DNA from: UCB3 sp964415605
Lineage (GTDB): Bacteria; Chloroflexota; Anaerolineae; Epilineales; Epilineaceae
Reading direction: 5' to 3'
Length of the DNA stretch: 28,221 nt
NCBI GenBank assembly: GCA_964415605.1
Contig: CAYQBA010000039.1
Location: 1-28,221, forward strand
The position numbers and the translations under genes are program-made. Every line of letters starts with the position of its first letter. Positions within the stretch are counted from its first letter, which is position 1. Below are positions 8,001 to 14,190 of the stretch, piece by piece. The notes under the pieces were generated by a model. It was not told the origin of the DNA. It made no database searches and was given only the letters and a program-made list of their open reading frames with translations.

Positions 8001-10956
8001 CTTCGACTTCGCCGTGATGGCGGTGGACGCCGTCGACGACTTCCCGGTCCAGCCCGGCTTCCAGGGCCGCGACTACGCGCCGGACGGGATGCGGCGCGGC
8101 CAGGCCTTCACGTTCGACCAGGCCGCGCTCTCGTGCCTCGAGCTCGCCGACCGATCCGGCGGCATCGGCGGCGTCGAGCAGACGCTGGACGTGGCCGCCC
8201 GCGAGACGCTGCGCATCGACATCCGGGCCAAGACGGCCTGTGATCTCGGCGGCCGGCTGGGCGGGCTCGGCATGCTGTTCCACTACCCCGACAACCTCCC
8301 GGACCAGCAGGCCGAGCTGCGCGAGATCCGGCTCGGCGCGCTGCTCGCCACCCCCACGGCCAGCGCGACGCGCGCGACCGCGGTCCCGGCAAGCGCAACG
8401 CCGACGGCCACCGGCAAGGCCACGGCGAGCGCGACGGCGGTCGTGACGACCGCGCCGCCGTCGGCGACGGCCACGCGATCGCCGGGCGCCACGGGCACCC
8501 CGTCGGCGACGGCCACGCGGCCGCCCGATGCGACCGCCTCGCCGTCTCCAACCCCCACGCGGCCGCCCGACCCGACCGCCTCCCAGTCGCCGACGGCGGC
8601 CCCCACCGGGGCCGCGTCGCCGACGGCCAAGGCCACCGCCGCCATGTCCGCGACGCCGGCCGCTTCGCCCGCCGCCAGCGACACGCCGGCCACGGCGCCG
8701 ATCGCGCCGACCGGCACCCCGTCGGCCGAGCCCGGCCAGACCGCCACGCCCACCGTGCCGCCCGTGCCCGACACGGTCACGCCGGCCCCGACGGCGACGG
8801 CGAGCCCGACCGGAACGCCGGAGCCTCCGACGCCGACGGCGACCGCCACGCGCGCGTCTTCGCCGACGCCGACGGCGACGCCCATCCCGCCGACGGCCAC
8901 CCGCACACTGGAACCACAGCCGACGGCGGCGCTGCCGAACCTCTCGGTGCGCGAGGTCGAGATCAACCAGGCCGTGCAGCAGGCCTTCTCGAGCATCCCC
9001 CTCGTGGCCGGCCGCGCCACGCTCGTGCGCGTGACCGTCGGGGTCGGCTGGGGCCAGCGGCCGGTGCCGGGCGTGACGGGCCGGCTGCACGGCGTGCGCG
9101 ACGGCCTGCCGCTGCCCGGCGCGCCCCTGGCCGCATTCCACGCGGGCGGCGCCATCACGGCGCCGCCGGCACCGGACCCGCTCAAGCTCGACGACACGCT
9201 CAACTTCCTTCTGCCGGAGGCCTGGGTCGCCGAGGGCGAGGTGACGTTGTGGGTCGAGCTCAACCCCGACCGTTCGATTCAGGAGTACGACTACTCCGAC
9301 AACCGCAGCCCGGACCTCATCGTGTCGTTCCGCCCGGTGCCGCCGCTGCGGGTGGTCGTGGTCCCGGTCGAGGTCCAGCCGGGCGGCGTCGGGCCGATCA
9401 CGCGCCCGGATCTCGAGCGGGTGGACCTCCTCGGCGTGGGCTGGCTCGAGCGGCTCTACCCGGTCCCGGGCGTCGACGTCGCGCTGCATGCGCCGTTGCG
9501 CTTCGCCGGCACGCTGGGCGGCGCGGCGGGCCAGCGCGGGCTCCTGCAGGCGCTGGCCGAGCTGCGCCTGCGCGAGCATCCCGACCGCCTGTGGGTCACC
9601 GGGGCCCCCGGCGCCGACGGGCTCGGCACGGGTGCGGCGGACGGCGTCCCGATCTACTACGGCGTGCTGCCGGCCGAGGCCGGCGGGGCCGGCGCGCTGG
9701 CGTTCCGCGGCGGGGGCGTCGCGGCGGGGCCGGCGGACCGCCCGGCGGCGGCGGCGCGCGCCATCGGGCTGGCGCTCGGCCTGCACCGCGTGGCCTGCGG
9801 CGGAGCGGACGTGGCCGGCGTCGACCCGGCCTACCCGTACCCCGGCGGCATCATCGGGCACGTCGGGCTCGACGTGCTGGGGCTCATGCCGATGCCGCCG
9901 ACCCGCCACGACTTCATGAGCGACTGCGAGCCGACGTGGGTGTCGGACTACCACTACGGCCTGCTCTACGACCGGCTGAGTCAGGCCGGCACCCGCGGCA
10001 ACGGCGACGAGCCGCTGGCGGCGCTGGCCGAGCGCGGGGCGGCGTGGCTGGTGTCGGGCACGATCAGCGGTGGTGGCAAGGCGGGCGCGCTCGACGCCCT
10101 CGAAGCGCTGGCAAACGCCGAGCCGGCCGCGACCGCCGGCAGCGGGGGCTTCCAGGTGGTGCTGCGCGACGGCGCCGGCAAGGCGCTCTTCAGCCATGCG
10201 TTCGAGCCGATGGCGATGGTCGCCGGCCGCGGCGACCTGGGCGCGGCCGGCTTCGGGATGGCCGTGCCGCAGGTGTCGGGCGCCACCGAGGTGGTGCTGC
10301 TGGCCGACGACCGCCTGCTGGCGCGAATGCCTATCGACCGCGCGGGCGCCGTGACGCCGCTCAAGCTCCAGGCGGCGGTGCTCCCGCCGTCGACCCGCGA
10401 CCCGCAGCACCTGACGGTGCTCTGGGAGGCGACGGGCGGGCGCGGCGCGCCGACGGCCGGCGTGCGCTTCAGCCCCGACGGCGGGCAGACGTGGCGGCAG
10501 CTCGTCAGCGAGGTCCGCGAGGCGCAGATCCTGCTCGACCGGCGCGACCTGGCCGGCTGCGCCAACGGGCTCTTGCAGGTGGTGGCCACGGCCGGCACGC
10601 AGTCGGCGACGCGGCAGCTGGCGCTCGGGCCGCTGCCCAACCTGCCGCCGCGGGTCGACGTGGCGGGCAACCGGCTGATCCAGCTGCGGCCGGGCCAGCC
10701 GCTGGCCCTGTCGGCTGCGAGCGTGGACCCGGAGGACGGGCCGCTCGCGGACGGCCGGCTGACGTGGCGCATCGGGTCGATCGGGCTGCTGGCAAGCGGC
10801 GGGCGGCTGGCGCTGCCGCAGGGGCTGCCGGCCGGGATCCACGTCGCGACGGTCACGGCAACCGACGCGGCGGGCGCCACGGCGACGGCCACGGTCACGC
10901 TGCTCGTCGGCGACGTCCGGCGGGTGTTCCTGCCGTGGGCGTCGACGCGGCGATGA
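5029..10956 (+). CDS. Giant secreted subtilase with PA insert, Thr/Pro stalk and a degenerate metalloprotease-like domain
   Basis: This 1,975-residue protein starts at ATG 5029, close behind GGAGA (5021). In order it shows a signal peptide (1-30), an I9-like propeptide (about 35-150), and an S8 domain with Asp175 (VIDTGIDYTHA), His253 (GHGTHVAG), Asn361 (ASAGNSGP) and Ser591 (SGTSMAGPAVAG). A protease-associated insert occupies about 430-530 (ALVERGDCDFYEKV). Beta-sandwich domains run to about 1104. A Thr/Pro/Ser/Ala stalk spans 1105-1300. A CARDB-like domain (PNLSVREVEINQAVQ, YDYSDNRSPDL) follows from about 1301. A region near 1480-1660 resembles secreted zinc metalloproteases but lacks the HExxH residues. 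An Ig-like domain (SVDPEDGPL, TVTATDAAGATATATVT) comes next, and the tail is RRVFLPWASTRR. The subtilase is predicted active outside the cell. The tail resembles that of the preceding secreted protein, suggesting shared surface attachment (inference). Confidence 0.93.
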   Translation: MQASRAPRLAAGIPAALLAVCVASALASAAPGAPGAFPSWIVRLDGPTVWELRAADGQTAGPTGGHGAGAALDAAPAVLEARRRTIETTQDAVASAVADLGGTVVDRYQVVYNGLVVHAAPEAAAAIAGLPGVAAVTRAPRLTPAVGDVVRTIGADKAASQLGFDGRGVTVAVIDTGIDYTHAAFGGPGTIGAYELNEENRVEAGSFPTAKVVGGYDFAGWRYSPACPDVGGNTCHRTPQPDDDPLDPVDLGHGTHVAGIVAGAATPHLAAGVAPGATLVALKIFGNPVGAPATTDLAISAIEWVVRHNLGLTVPGTAPEGRIDVINMSLGADWSSHMVEINRAVDAAVQSGVTVVASAGNSGPLPYVVNSPSSADLALSVASSIPAGELELRVTAGWSEQGRITTKDFDAIEGSPDWLPSLESTGPVRSTLAWYGTACNTGLGQPSRPIQDVARRVALVERGDCDFYEKVTNAERFGAVAVVVFTDGWQKSIMTCGTTSTCHIRPNIPAVMIDRQPGIELRDLLMDGVTVNMTLGTFEKTYLVDTISDFSSRGPARFDAGIKPQVTAPGTNVASALVGSGDEALTLSGTSMAGPAVAGTAAILWQRGRAQGLALGGADVGALVMNYADPVVHIVRQDTGPLAAVMRQGSGRANALRSAAGTTLVRSDHGLAALGFGHAHVQDTRVEITRTLRVRNLATRSQTYAASVDLAFPEEDDRQGVKLAFEPERLTVPAGAEGRFVVAMTLDPKALRDWDLRDAEVMRNEAALQRLEVDGWVGITAVDGNGRPVAGGDRVGVPFHVLPRRHACVASTSRDPLVFLEPGERLTQAWRNDCGTGGTVMPFYLGGTDNAESGVVDGFPARIDIDAVGVRFGRRADKGDDNEPLIAWAIHARAPQRIPAEVEYRVYIDLERDGTFDRVVFNRPANDLDGQLPPGQWVVTHAPVSPGTLEPDLQRAAPRRWAQPYDLDTATAILRLPARELGLDLDKGKAAFDFAVMAVDAVDDFPVQPGFQGRDYAPDGMRRGQAFTFDQAALSCLELADRSGGIGGVEQTLDVAARETLRIDIRAKTACDLGGRLGGLGMLFHYPDNLPDQQAELREIRLGALLATPTASATRATAVPASATPTATGKATASATAVVTTAPPSATATRSPGATGTPSATATRPPDATASPSPTPTRPPDPTASQSPTAAPTGAASPTAKATAAMSATPAASPAASDTPATAPIAPTGTPSAEPGQTATPTVPPVPDTVTPAPTATASPTGTPEPPTPTATATRASSPTPTATPIPPTATRTLEPQPTAALPNLSVREVEINQAVQQAFSSIPLVAGRATLVRVTVGVGWGQRPVPGVTGRLHGVRDGLPLPGAPLAAFHAGGAITAPPAPDPLKLDDTLNFLLPEAWVAEGEVTLWVELNPDRSIQEYDYSDNRSPDLIVSFRPVPPLRVVVVPVEVQPGGVGPITRPDLERVDLLGVGWLERLYPVPGVDVALHAPLRFAGTLGGAAGQRGLLQALAELRLREHPDRLWVTGAPGADGLGTGAADGVPIYYGVLPAEAGGAGALAFRGGGVAAGPADRPAAAARAIGLALGLHRVACGGADVAGVDPAYPYPGGIIGHVGLDVLGLMPMPPTRHDFMSDCEPTWVSDYHYGLLYDRLSQAGTRGNGDEPLAALAERGAAWLVSGTISGGGKAGALDALEALANAEPAATAGSGGFQVVLRDGAGKALFSHAFEPMAMVAGRGDLGAAGFGMAVPQVSGATEVVLLADDRLLARMPIDRAGAVTPLKLQAAVLPPSTRDPQHLTVLWEATGGRGAPTAGVRFSPDGGQTWRQLVSEVREAQILLDRRDLAGCANGLLQVVATAGTQSATRQLALGPLPNLPPRVDVAGNRLIQLRPGQPLALSAASVDPEDGPLADGRLTWRIGSIGLLASGGRLALPQGLPAGIHVATVTATDAAGATATATVTLLVGDVRRVFLPWASTRR
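8341..8928 (+). repeat. Low-complexity DNA encoding the Thr/Pro stalk of the subtilase
   Basis: About 590 bp of irregular reiterations of CCGACGGCC/ACGGCGACG-type units encode some 196 residues of Pro, Thr, Ala and Ser. It is coding, in frame, and separates the catalytic half of the protein from the C-terminal domains. Such stretches are prone to slippage and assembly error. Confidence 0.75.
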
Positions 10957-11021
10957 CGGCGGCGACGCAGCAGGGCTGTCGCGGCGGCCCGGCGATGGGA
11001 GCGCGCTTGGATCGCGCCAAC

Positions 11022-11120
11022 GGCGTGACCGTGGCGACCCGGTGGGATCGTCGCGACGGCGCAACGGCGACGCGGTGGGATGGCGACGGCGTGACGGTGG
11101 CAGCCGCGTGACGGCCGGGC
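11022..11120 (+). repeat. Degenerate 33-bp tandem repeat, three units
   Basis: GGTGGGAT recurs at 11041 and 11074, and GGCGTGAC at 11022 and 11088, giving a 33-bp period. The units lie between the subtilase stop and the M20 peptidase, and the last one covers the GTG start at 11108. The period is a multiple of three, so the repeat keeps frame if it is translated. Confidence 0.5.
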
Positions 11121-12307
11121 TCGACACAGCCGCACCCGCGCCCTGGGCGGACGACGGCCTGGCGGGCCGGCTCATCGACCACTTGCGGGCGCGCCAGGGC
11201 GAGCAGGCGGACTACCTGGCGCGGCTGGTCGTGGCGGAGTCGCCGTCGCACGTCCCGGAGGCGCAGCGCCCGGTCCAGGCGCTGCTCGCGACGCGGCTGG
11301 AGGGCCTGGGCCACCGCGCGCGCATCTACCCGGGGCGGCAGACCGGCGGGTTCGTGTTCGCCCGGCCGGCCGGGCGGGCGGCGCCCTTCCAGCTCATCGT
11401 CGGGCACACCGACACGGTCTGGCCGCTGGGGACGCTGGACACGATGCCCCTCGACGTCCAAGGCCCGGTCATGACGGGGCCGGGCGTGTTCGACATGAAA
11501 GCCGGGCTGGCCATGCTGGTCTTCGCGCTCGATGCCATGCGGGCGCTGGGCCTCACGCCGCCGGTGGCGCCCGTGGTGCTGATCAACGCGGATGAGGAGA
11601 TCGGCAGCCGCGAATCGGGCGGGCATATCGCGCGCCTGGCGCGGCTGGCGGACCGCGCGCTGATTCTCGAGCCGGGTGCCGGCGCCGAAGGAGCGCTCAA
11701 GACGGCCCGCAAGGGCATCGGGGTCTTCCACGTGGTGGCCCGCGGGCGGGCGGCGCACGCCGGCCTCGAACCCGAGAAGGGCGCGAGCGCGATCCTCGAG
11801 CTGGCGCACGTCATCCGCCGGCTGCACGAACTGAACGACCCGGCCGCGGGCGTGAGCGTCAACGTCGGGGTGATCGAGGGCGGCCTGCGGTCGAACGTGG
11901 TGGCCCCGGAGGCGCGCGCGGCGGTGGACGTCCGGGTGCCGACCATGGCGCACGCGCGGGCGATCGAGGATGCGATCCTCGGGCTGGCCCCGACGGTGCC
12001 GGGTGTCTCGCTCTCGATCTCCGGGGGCATCGGGCGGCCGCCGATGGAGCGGACGCCGGCCAACCGGCGGCTGTGGGCTCTGGCGCGCGAGGCGGGCCGG
12101 GCCCTGGGGCTGGACCTGACCGAGACCGCGGTGGGCGGCGGCTCCGACGGCAACATCACCAGCCAGTTCACGGCCACGCTGGACGGCCTGGGGGCCATCG
12201 GCGACGGCGCGCACGCCCGGCACGAGCACGTGCGGCTCGATCGGCTCGCCGAACGCACGGCGCTCCTGGCGCTGGTGATGCTGGCGCCGGCGGTGGGGAG
12301 GGCGTGA
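11108..12307 (+). CDS. M20 family zinc metallopeptidase, carboxypeptidase G2-like
   Basis: The 399-residue product has the two-zinc M20 motifs in order: GHTDTVWP (first zinc His and the Asp), GPGVFDMKAG (bridging Asp), NADEEIGS (catalytic Glu pair), LEPG (zinc Glu), GGGSDGN and GAHARHEHV (last zinc His). The 'GHTDTVWP...DMKAG...GGxSDGN' pattern fits the carboxypeptidase G2/ArgE-DapE branch, which removes C-terminal residues such as glutamate from peptides or N-acyl amino acids. A dimerisation insert should lie between the LEPG region and SGG. No signal peptide is seen, so it is probably cytoplasmic. The GTG at 11108 is preferred because the protein-like sequence MTAGLDTAAPAPW begins there; an upstream in-frame extension to 11042 is Arg-rich and built from the 33-bp repeat. 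The exact substrate cannot be read from sequence. Confidence 0.9.
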   Translation: MTAGLDTAAPAPWADDGLAGRLIDHLRARQGEQADYLARLVVAESPSHVPEAQRPVQALLATRLEGLGHRARIYPGRQTGGFVFARPAGRAAPFQLIVGHTDTVWPLGTLDTMPLDVQGPVMTGPGVFDMKAGLAMLVFALDAMRALGLTPPVAPVVLINADEEIGSRESGGHIARLARLADRALILEPGAGAEGALKTARKGIGVFHVVARGRAAHAGLEPEKGASAILELAHVIRRLHELNDPAAGVSVNVGVIEGGLRSNVVAPEARAAVDVRVPTMAHARAIEDAILGLAPTVPGVSLSISGGIGRPPMERTPANRRLWALAREAGRALGLDLTETAVGGGSDGNITSQFTATLDGLGAIGDGAHARHEHVRLDRLAERTALLALVMLAPAVGRA

Positions 12308-12329
12308 CCTAAGGCGGCCTCGCCACCTC

Positions 12330-12453
12330 GGATCACCCCCCATCCCCAGGACGTCGCGCAACCCCCGCTACGACCCCCACCCCCGGCGCTTCGCGCCACC
12401 CTCGCCCCCAAAGGGGCCAGGGGAACGGCGGGGCCTTCGGGATGGGGTGATCC
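12330..12453. repeat. REP/MITE-like palindromic element of about 124 bp
   Basis: The ends are an inverted repeat: GGATCACCCCCCATCCC at 12330-12346 against GGGATGGGGTGATCC at 12439-12453, matching except for two extra C on the left. Inside are a hairpin GGCGC-TTC-GCGCC (12385-12397) and CCCC-AAA-GGGG (12406-12416). Similar C-rich intergenic palindromes are dispersed in many high-GC genomes. Mobility by a transposase acting in trans is a guess. Confidence 0.55.
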
Positions 12454-12564
12454 ACCCCGACGCTGCGGGCCACTCCGCCCCCAGAGAGGGCAAGAAGTCG
12501 CCGGCTCCGCGGTCGGGAGGAAGTCGAGGCGGCGGCTACGTGGGCCGCGCCATGCCGTTGGGGC

Positions 12565-12593
12565 TTTACACGTTTCCCTCCTTGCGCTACCGT
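12565..12593 (+). promoter_or_regulatory. Promoter for the cupredoxin-like lipoprotein
   Basis: TTTACA (12565-12570, five of six) and TACCGT (12588-12593, weak) are spaced 17 bp apart, about 65 bp before the start codon. Confidence 0.45.
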
Positions 12594-12658
12594 ACCCCTC
12601 CGCGCCCGCCGATGGGCGGCGCGCGCCTCTGGAGGACTTGCCAGCAAGGAGAGAAGTG

Positions 12659-13519
12659 ATGCCTCAGGAAGTGCAGCGATGGGCCGTGGCGGTCGCGGTG
12701 TGGGCCCTCGTGCTCGGCGGTCTGGCTGGGTGCGGGCCGGCTGACGCGCCGGGGACGGCCGGCGGGCGGGCGCCGGTCACGTTCACCGCGACAGAATACG
12801 CTTACGACGGCCCGGAGTCGATCTCCGGCGGCATGACCGCGATCGAGCTCGTCAACGCCGGCGAGCAACCCCACTCCCTGCTCTTCATGGGCTTCCCCGA
12901 GGACAAGACCCTCGAGGACGTCACCAAGGCAGTCGAGGCGGCAACGTCGGGCAGCGCCGGGATCCCGGAGTGGGTGACGTTCCCGGGCGGCGTCGGGGGG
13001 ATCGAGCCGGGCAAGCGCGGCAGCGCCGTGCTGGATCTGGCACCGGGCAACTACGCGCTCCTGTCGTTTGAAGGCCAGGAAGTCCCGGACGTGGCCAAGG
13101 GGATGATCCGCGTCCTGGAGGTGACGGCGGCCGCGGACCAGGCGGAGGCCCCGGCGGCCGACGTGACGGTCGACCTCAAGGACTACAGCTTCGAGACGAC
13201 CGGCACGCTAGCGGCGGGCCGGCAGACGATCAAGGTCGTCAACCAGGGGCCGCAGCTGCACGAGGCCATCGTCATGCGGCTGGCCGAAGGCACGTCGGCG
13301 GAGGATTTCCTGGAGATGATGAGCCAGACCGCCCCGCCCAGCGGGCCGCCCCCCACCAGCGGCGCCGGCGGGATGGGGCCGCTCGGCCTCAACGCGAGCG
13401 GCTTCACGACGCTGGATCTCGAGCCGGGCAACTACATGTTCGTCTGCTTCGTGCCGGACGCCGCCGACGGCACGCCGCACGCGGCGAAGGGAATGATCAA
13501 GGCGTTCACGGTGCAGTGA
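12659..13519 (+). CDS. Lipoprotein with two tandem cupredoxin-like domains
   Basis: The 286-residue product starts at ATG 12659 behind AAGGAG (12646-12651). Residues 1-25 are a lipoprotein signal peptide with lipobox LAGC (Cys25), so it should be anchored to the outer face of the membrane. Two related domains follow (about 38-155 and 165-286), each ending in an 'AKGMI' strand. The second has a full set of possible type-1 copper ligands: His201 (GPQLHEA), Cys263 (FVCFVPD), His274 (GTPHAAK) and Met279. The first keeps His72 (QPHSLLFMG) and the final Met but has no Cys or second His at the matching place (LLSFEGQEVP). Cupredoxins are small electron carriers or copper-binding proteins; that this one binds copper is inferred from the residues. 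It appears monocistronic, with its own promoter and a terminator-like hairpin. Confidence 0.8.
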   Translation: MPQEVQRWAVAVAVWALVLGGLAGCGPADAPGTAGGRAPVTFTATEYAYDGPESISGGMTAIELVNAGEQPHSLLFMGFPEDKTLEDVTKAVEAATSGSAGIPEWVTFPGGVGGIEPGKRGSAVLDLAPGNYALLSFEGQEVPDVAKGMIRVLEVTAAADQAEAPAADVTVDLKDYSFETTGTLAAGRQTIKVVNQGPQLHEAIVMRLAEGTSAEDFLEMMSQTAPPSGPPPTSGAGGMGPLGLNASGFTTLDLEPGNYMFVCFVPDAADGTPHAAKGMIKAFTVQ

Positions 13520-13530
13520 CGGCGGGTGTT

Positions 13531-13578
13531 GGGGGCGTGCCAGCCCGTGGTCGCGCGACACGCGGCAGGCACGCCCCC
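13531..13578 (+). terminator. Hairpin with an 11-bp perfect stem after the lipoprotein gene
   Basis: GGGGGCGTGCC (13531-13541) pairs exactly with GGCACGCCCCC (13568-13578). The loop contains a second palindrome, GTCGCGCGAC (13550-13559). It starts 11 bp after the stop. No T-tract follows, and the 22-bp repeat array begins 6 bp further on. Confidence 0.55.
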
Positions 13579-13584
13579 GCGCAA

Positions 13585-13737
13585 GCCAGGCAGCTTGCTC
13601 GGACAAGGCAAGGAACGGGCCTGACCAAGGCAAGGAACGGGCTCGGACAAGGCAAGGAAGTTGTACGGGTGAGGCAAGGAACCGATGTGGCTGAGGCCAG
13701 GAAGTTGCCTGCCTGAAGCAAGGAAGTTGAGACCCCC
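13585..13737. repeat. Array of about seven 22-bp tandem repeats between convergent genes
   Basis: The core GGCAAGGAA begins at 13607, 13629, 13651 and 13673, continues as GGCCAGGAA at 13695 and AGCAAGGAA at 13717, and has a degenerate copy at 13585. The spacing is exactly 22 bp throughout. The 9-bp core is nearly invariant. The other 13 bp vary, with partial families such as GTTG after the core and (C/G)TGA or ACAA before the next one. The period is not a multiple of three, so it is not a coding repeat. The array lies between the hairpin after the cupredoxin gene and the stop codon of ybeY. It is too short-period for a CRISPR. Possible roles include a protein-binding iteron array or a Rho-loading site on the minus-strand RNA, where it reads as repeated UUCCUUGCC. 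Confidence 0.85.
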
Positions 13738-14190
13738 TCACCCGTCCTCCGCCGCCCGCACCCCCAGCGCCACTTCCAGCCGCCGCATCGCCTCCGCTCC
13801 GGCGTCCGTCTCGTCTTCGTGGCCCAGGAGGTGGAGCAGCCCGTGCACCGCCAGCAGACAGAGCTCGCTCGCCAGCGGGTGGCCGGCCCGCGCCGCGCCC
13901 CCGGCCGCGTACGGCACCGAGATCACGATGTCGCCGAGGTACGGCGGCTCGCCCGGCGGCGCGTCGTCCGGGTCCGCCGGGAACGAGAGGACGTCCGTCG
14001 GCTTGTCCAGGCCCAGGAAGGCCAGGTTGAGCCGGCGGAGCTCCGCGTCGTCCGCCAGGACCAGCGCCACCTCCGCCGCCGCGTCGACGCCCAGACGGTC
14101 CATCGCGTCCGCCAGCGCCCGCACCGCCGCGTCCGCCTCCGCCGCCGTCCCGCAGCCCGGCGCGTGGTGCAGCACGATCGGCCGCGTCAT
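13738..14190 (-). CDS. ybeY: Endoribonuclease YbeY (rRNA maturation factor)
   Basis: The 150-residue protein matches YbeY in length and motifs: DKPTDVLSFP (63-71), YLGDIVIS (84-91) and HGLLHLLGHED (116-126). YbeY is a metal-dependent RNase that acts in 16S rRNA 3'-end maturation and ribosome quality control. The usual signature is HGxLHLxGYDH, with three zinc histidines. Here His116 and His120 are present, but the third position (126) is Asp, with a His two residues earlier (124), so the metal site may be altered. The ATG at 14190 overlaps the TGA of the preceding pgpH-like gene (ATGA), implying translational coupling. It is the last gene of a minus-strand operon, and its stop abuts the 22-bp array. 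Confidence 0.9.
   Translation of the reverse strand: MTRPIVLHHAPGCGTAAEADAAVRALADAMDRLGVDAAAEVALVLADDAELRRLNLAFLGLDKPTDVLSFPADPDDAPPGEPPYLGDIVISVPYAAGGAARAGHPLASELCLLAVHGLLHLLGHEDETDAGAEAMRRLEVALGVRAAEDG

Larger units (their letters stand above)
12308..12658 (+). other. 351-bp intergenic region with a repeat element and a promoter
   Basis: It contains the inverted-repeat element at 12330-12453, a GC-rich stretch without recognisable features, and a promoter for the cupredoxin-like lipoprotein at 12565-12593. The frames open here translate to the repetitive composition typical of REP-type sequence and were not called as genes. Confidence 0.6.

Noticed and set aside
4942..11175. A 2,077-codon open frame on the minus strand opposite the giant subtilase
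   Set aside because: High GC at third codon positions removes stops from the antisense frame. Its product is Arg/Gly-rich with no motifs, while the + strand frame has a signal peptide and full catalytic motifs.
12333..12647. A 104-codon minus-strand frame between the M20 and cupredoxin genes
   Set aside because: It translates the inverted-repeat element into composition typical of REP-type DNA; no ribosome-binding site or homology was recognised.
13585..13737. The 22-bp array as a CRISPR
   Set aside because: The conserved part is only 9 bp with 13 bp between copies. CRISPR repeats and spacers are both far longer, and no cas gene is nearby.
13506..13741. Short frames across the 22-bp array on both strands
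   Set aside because: The period is not a multiple of three, so each frame gives a different product per unit; there are no start signals and the composition is repeat-driven.
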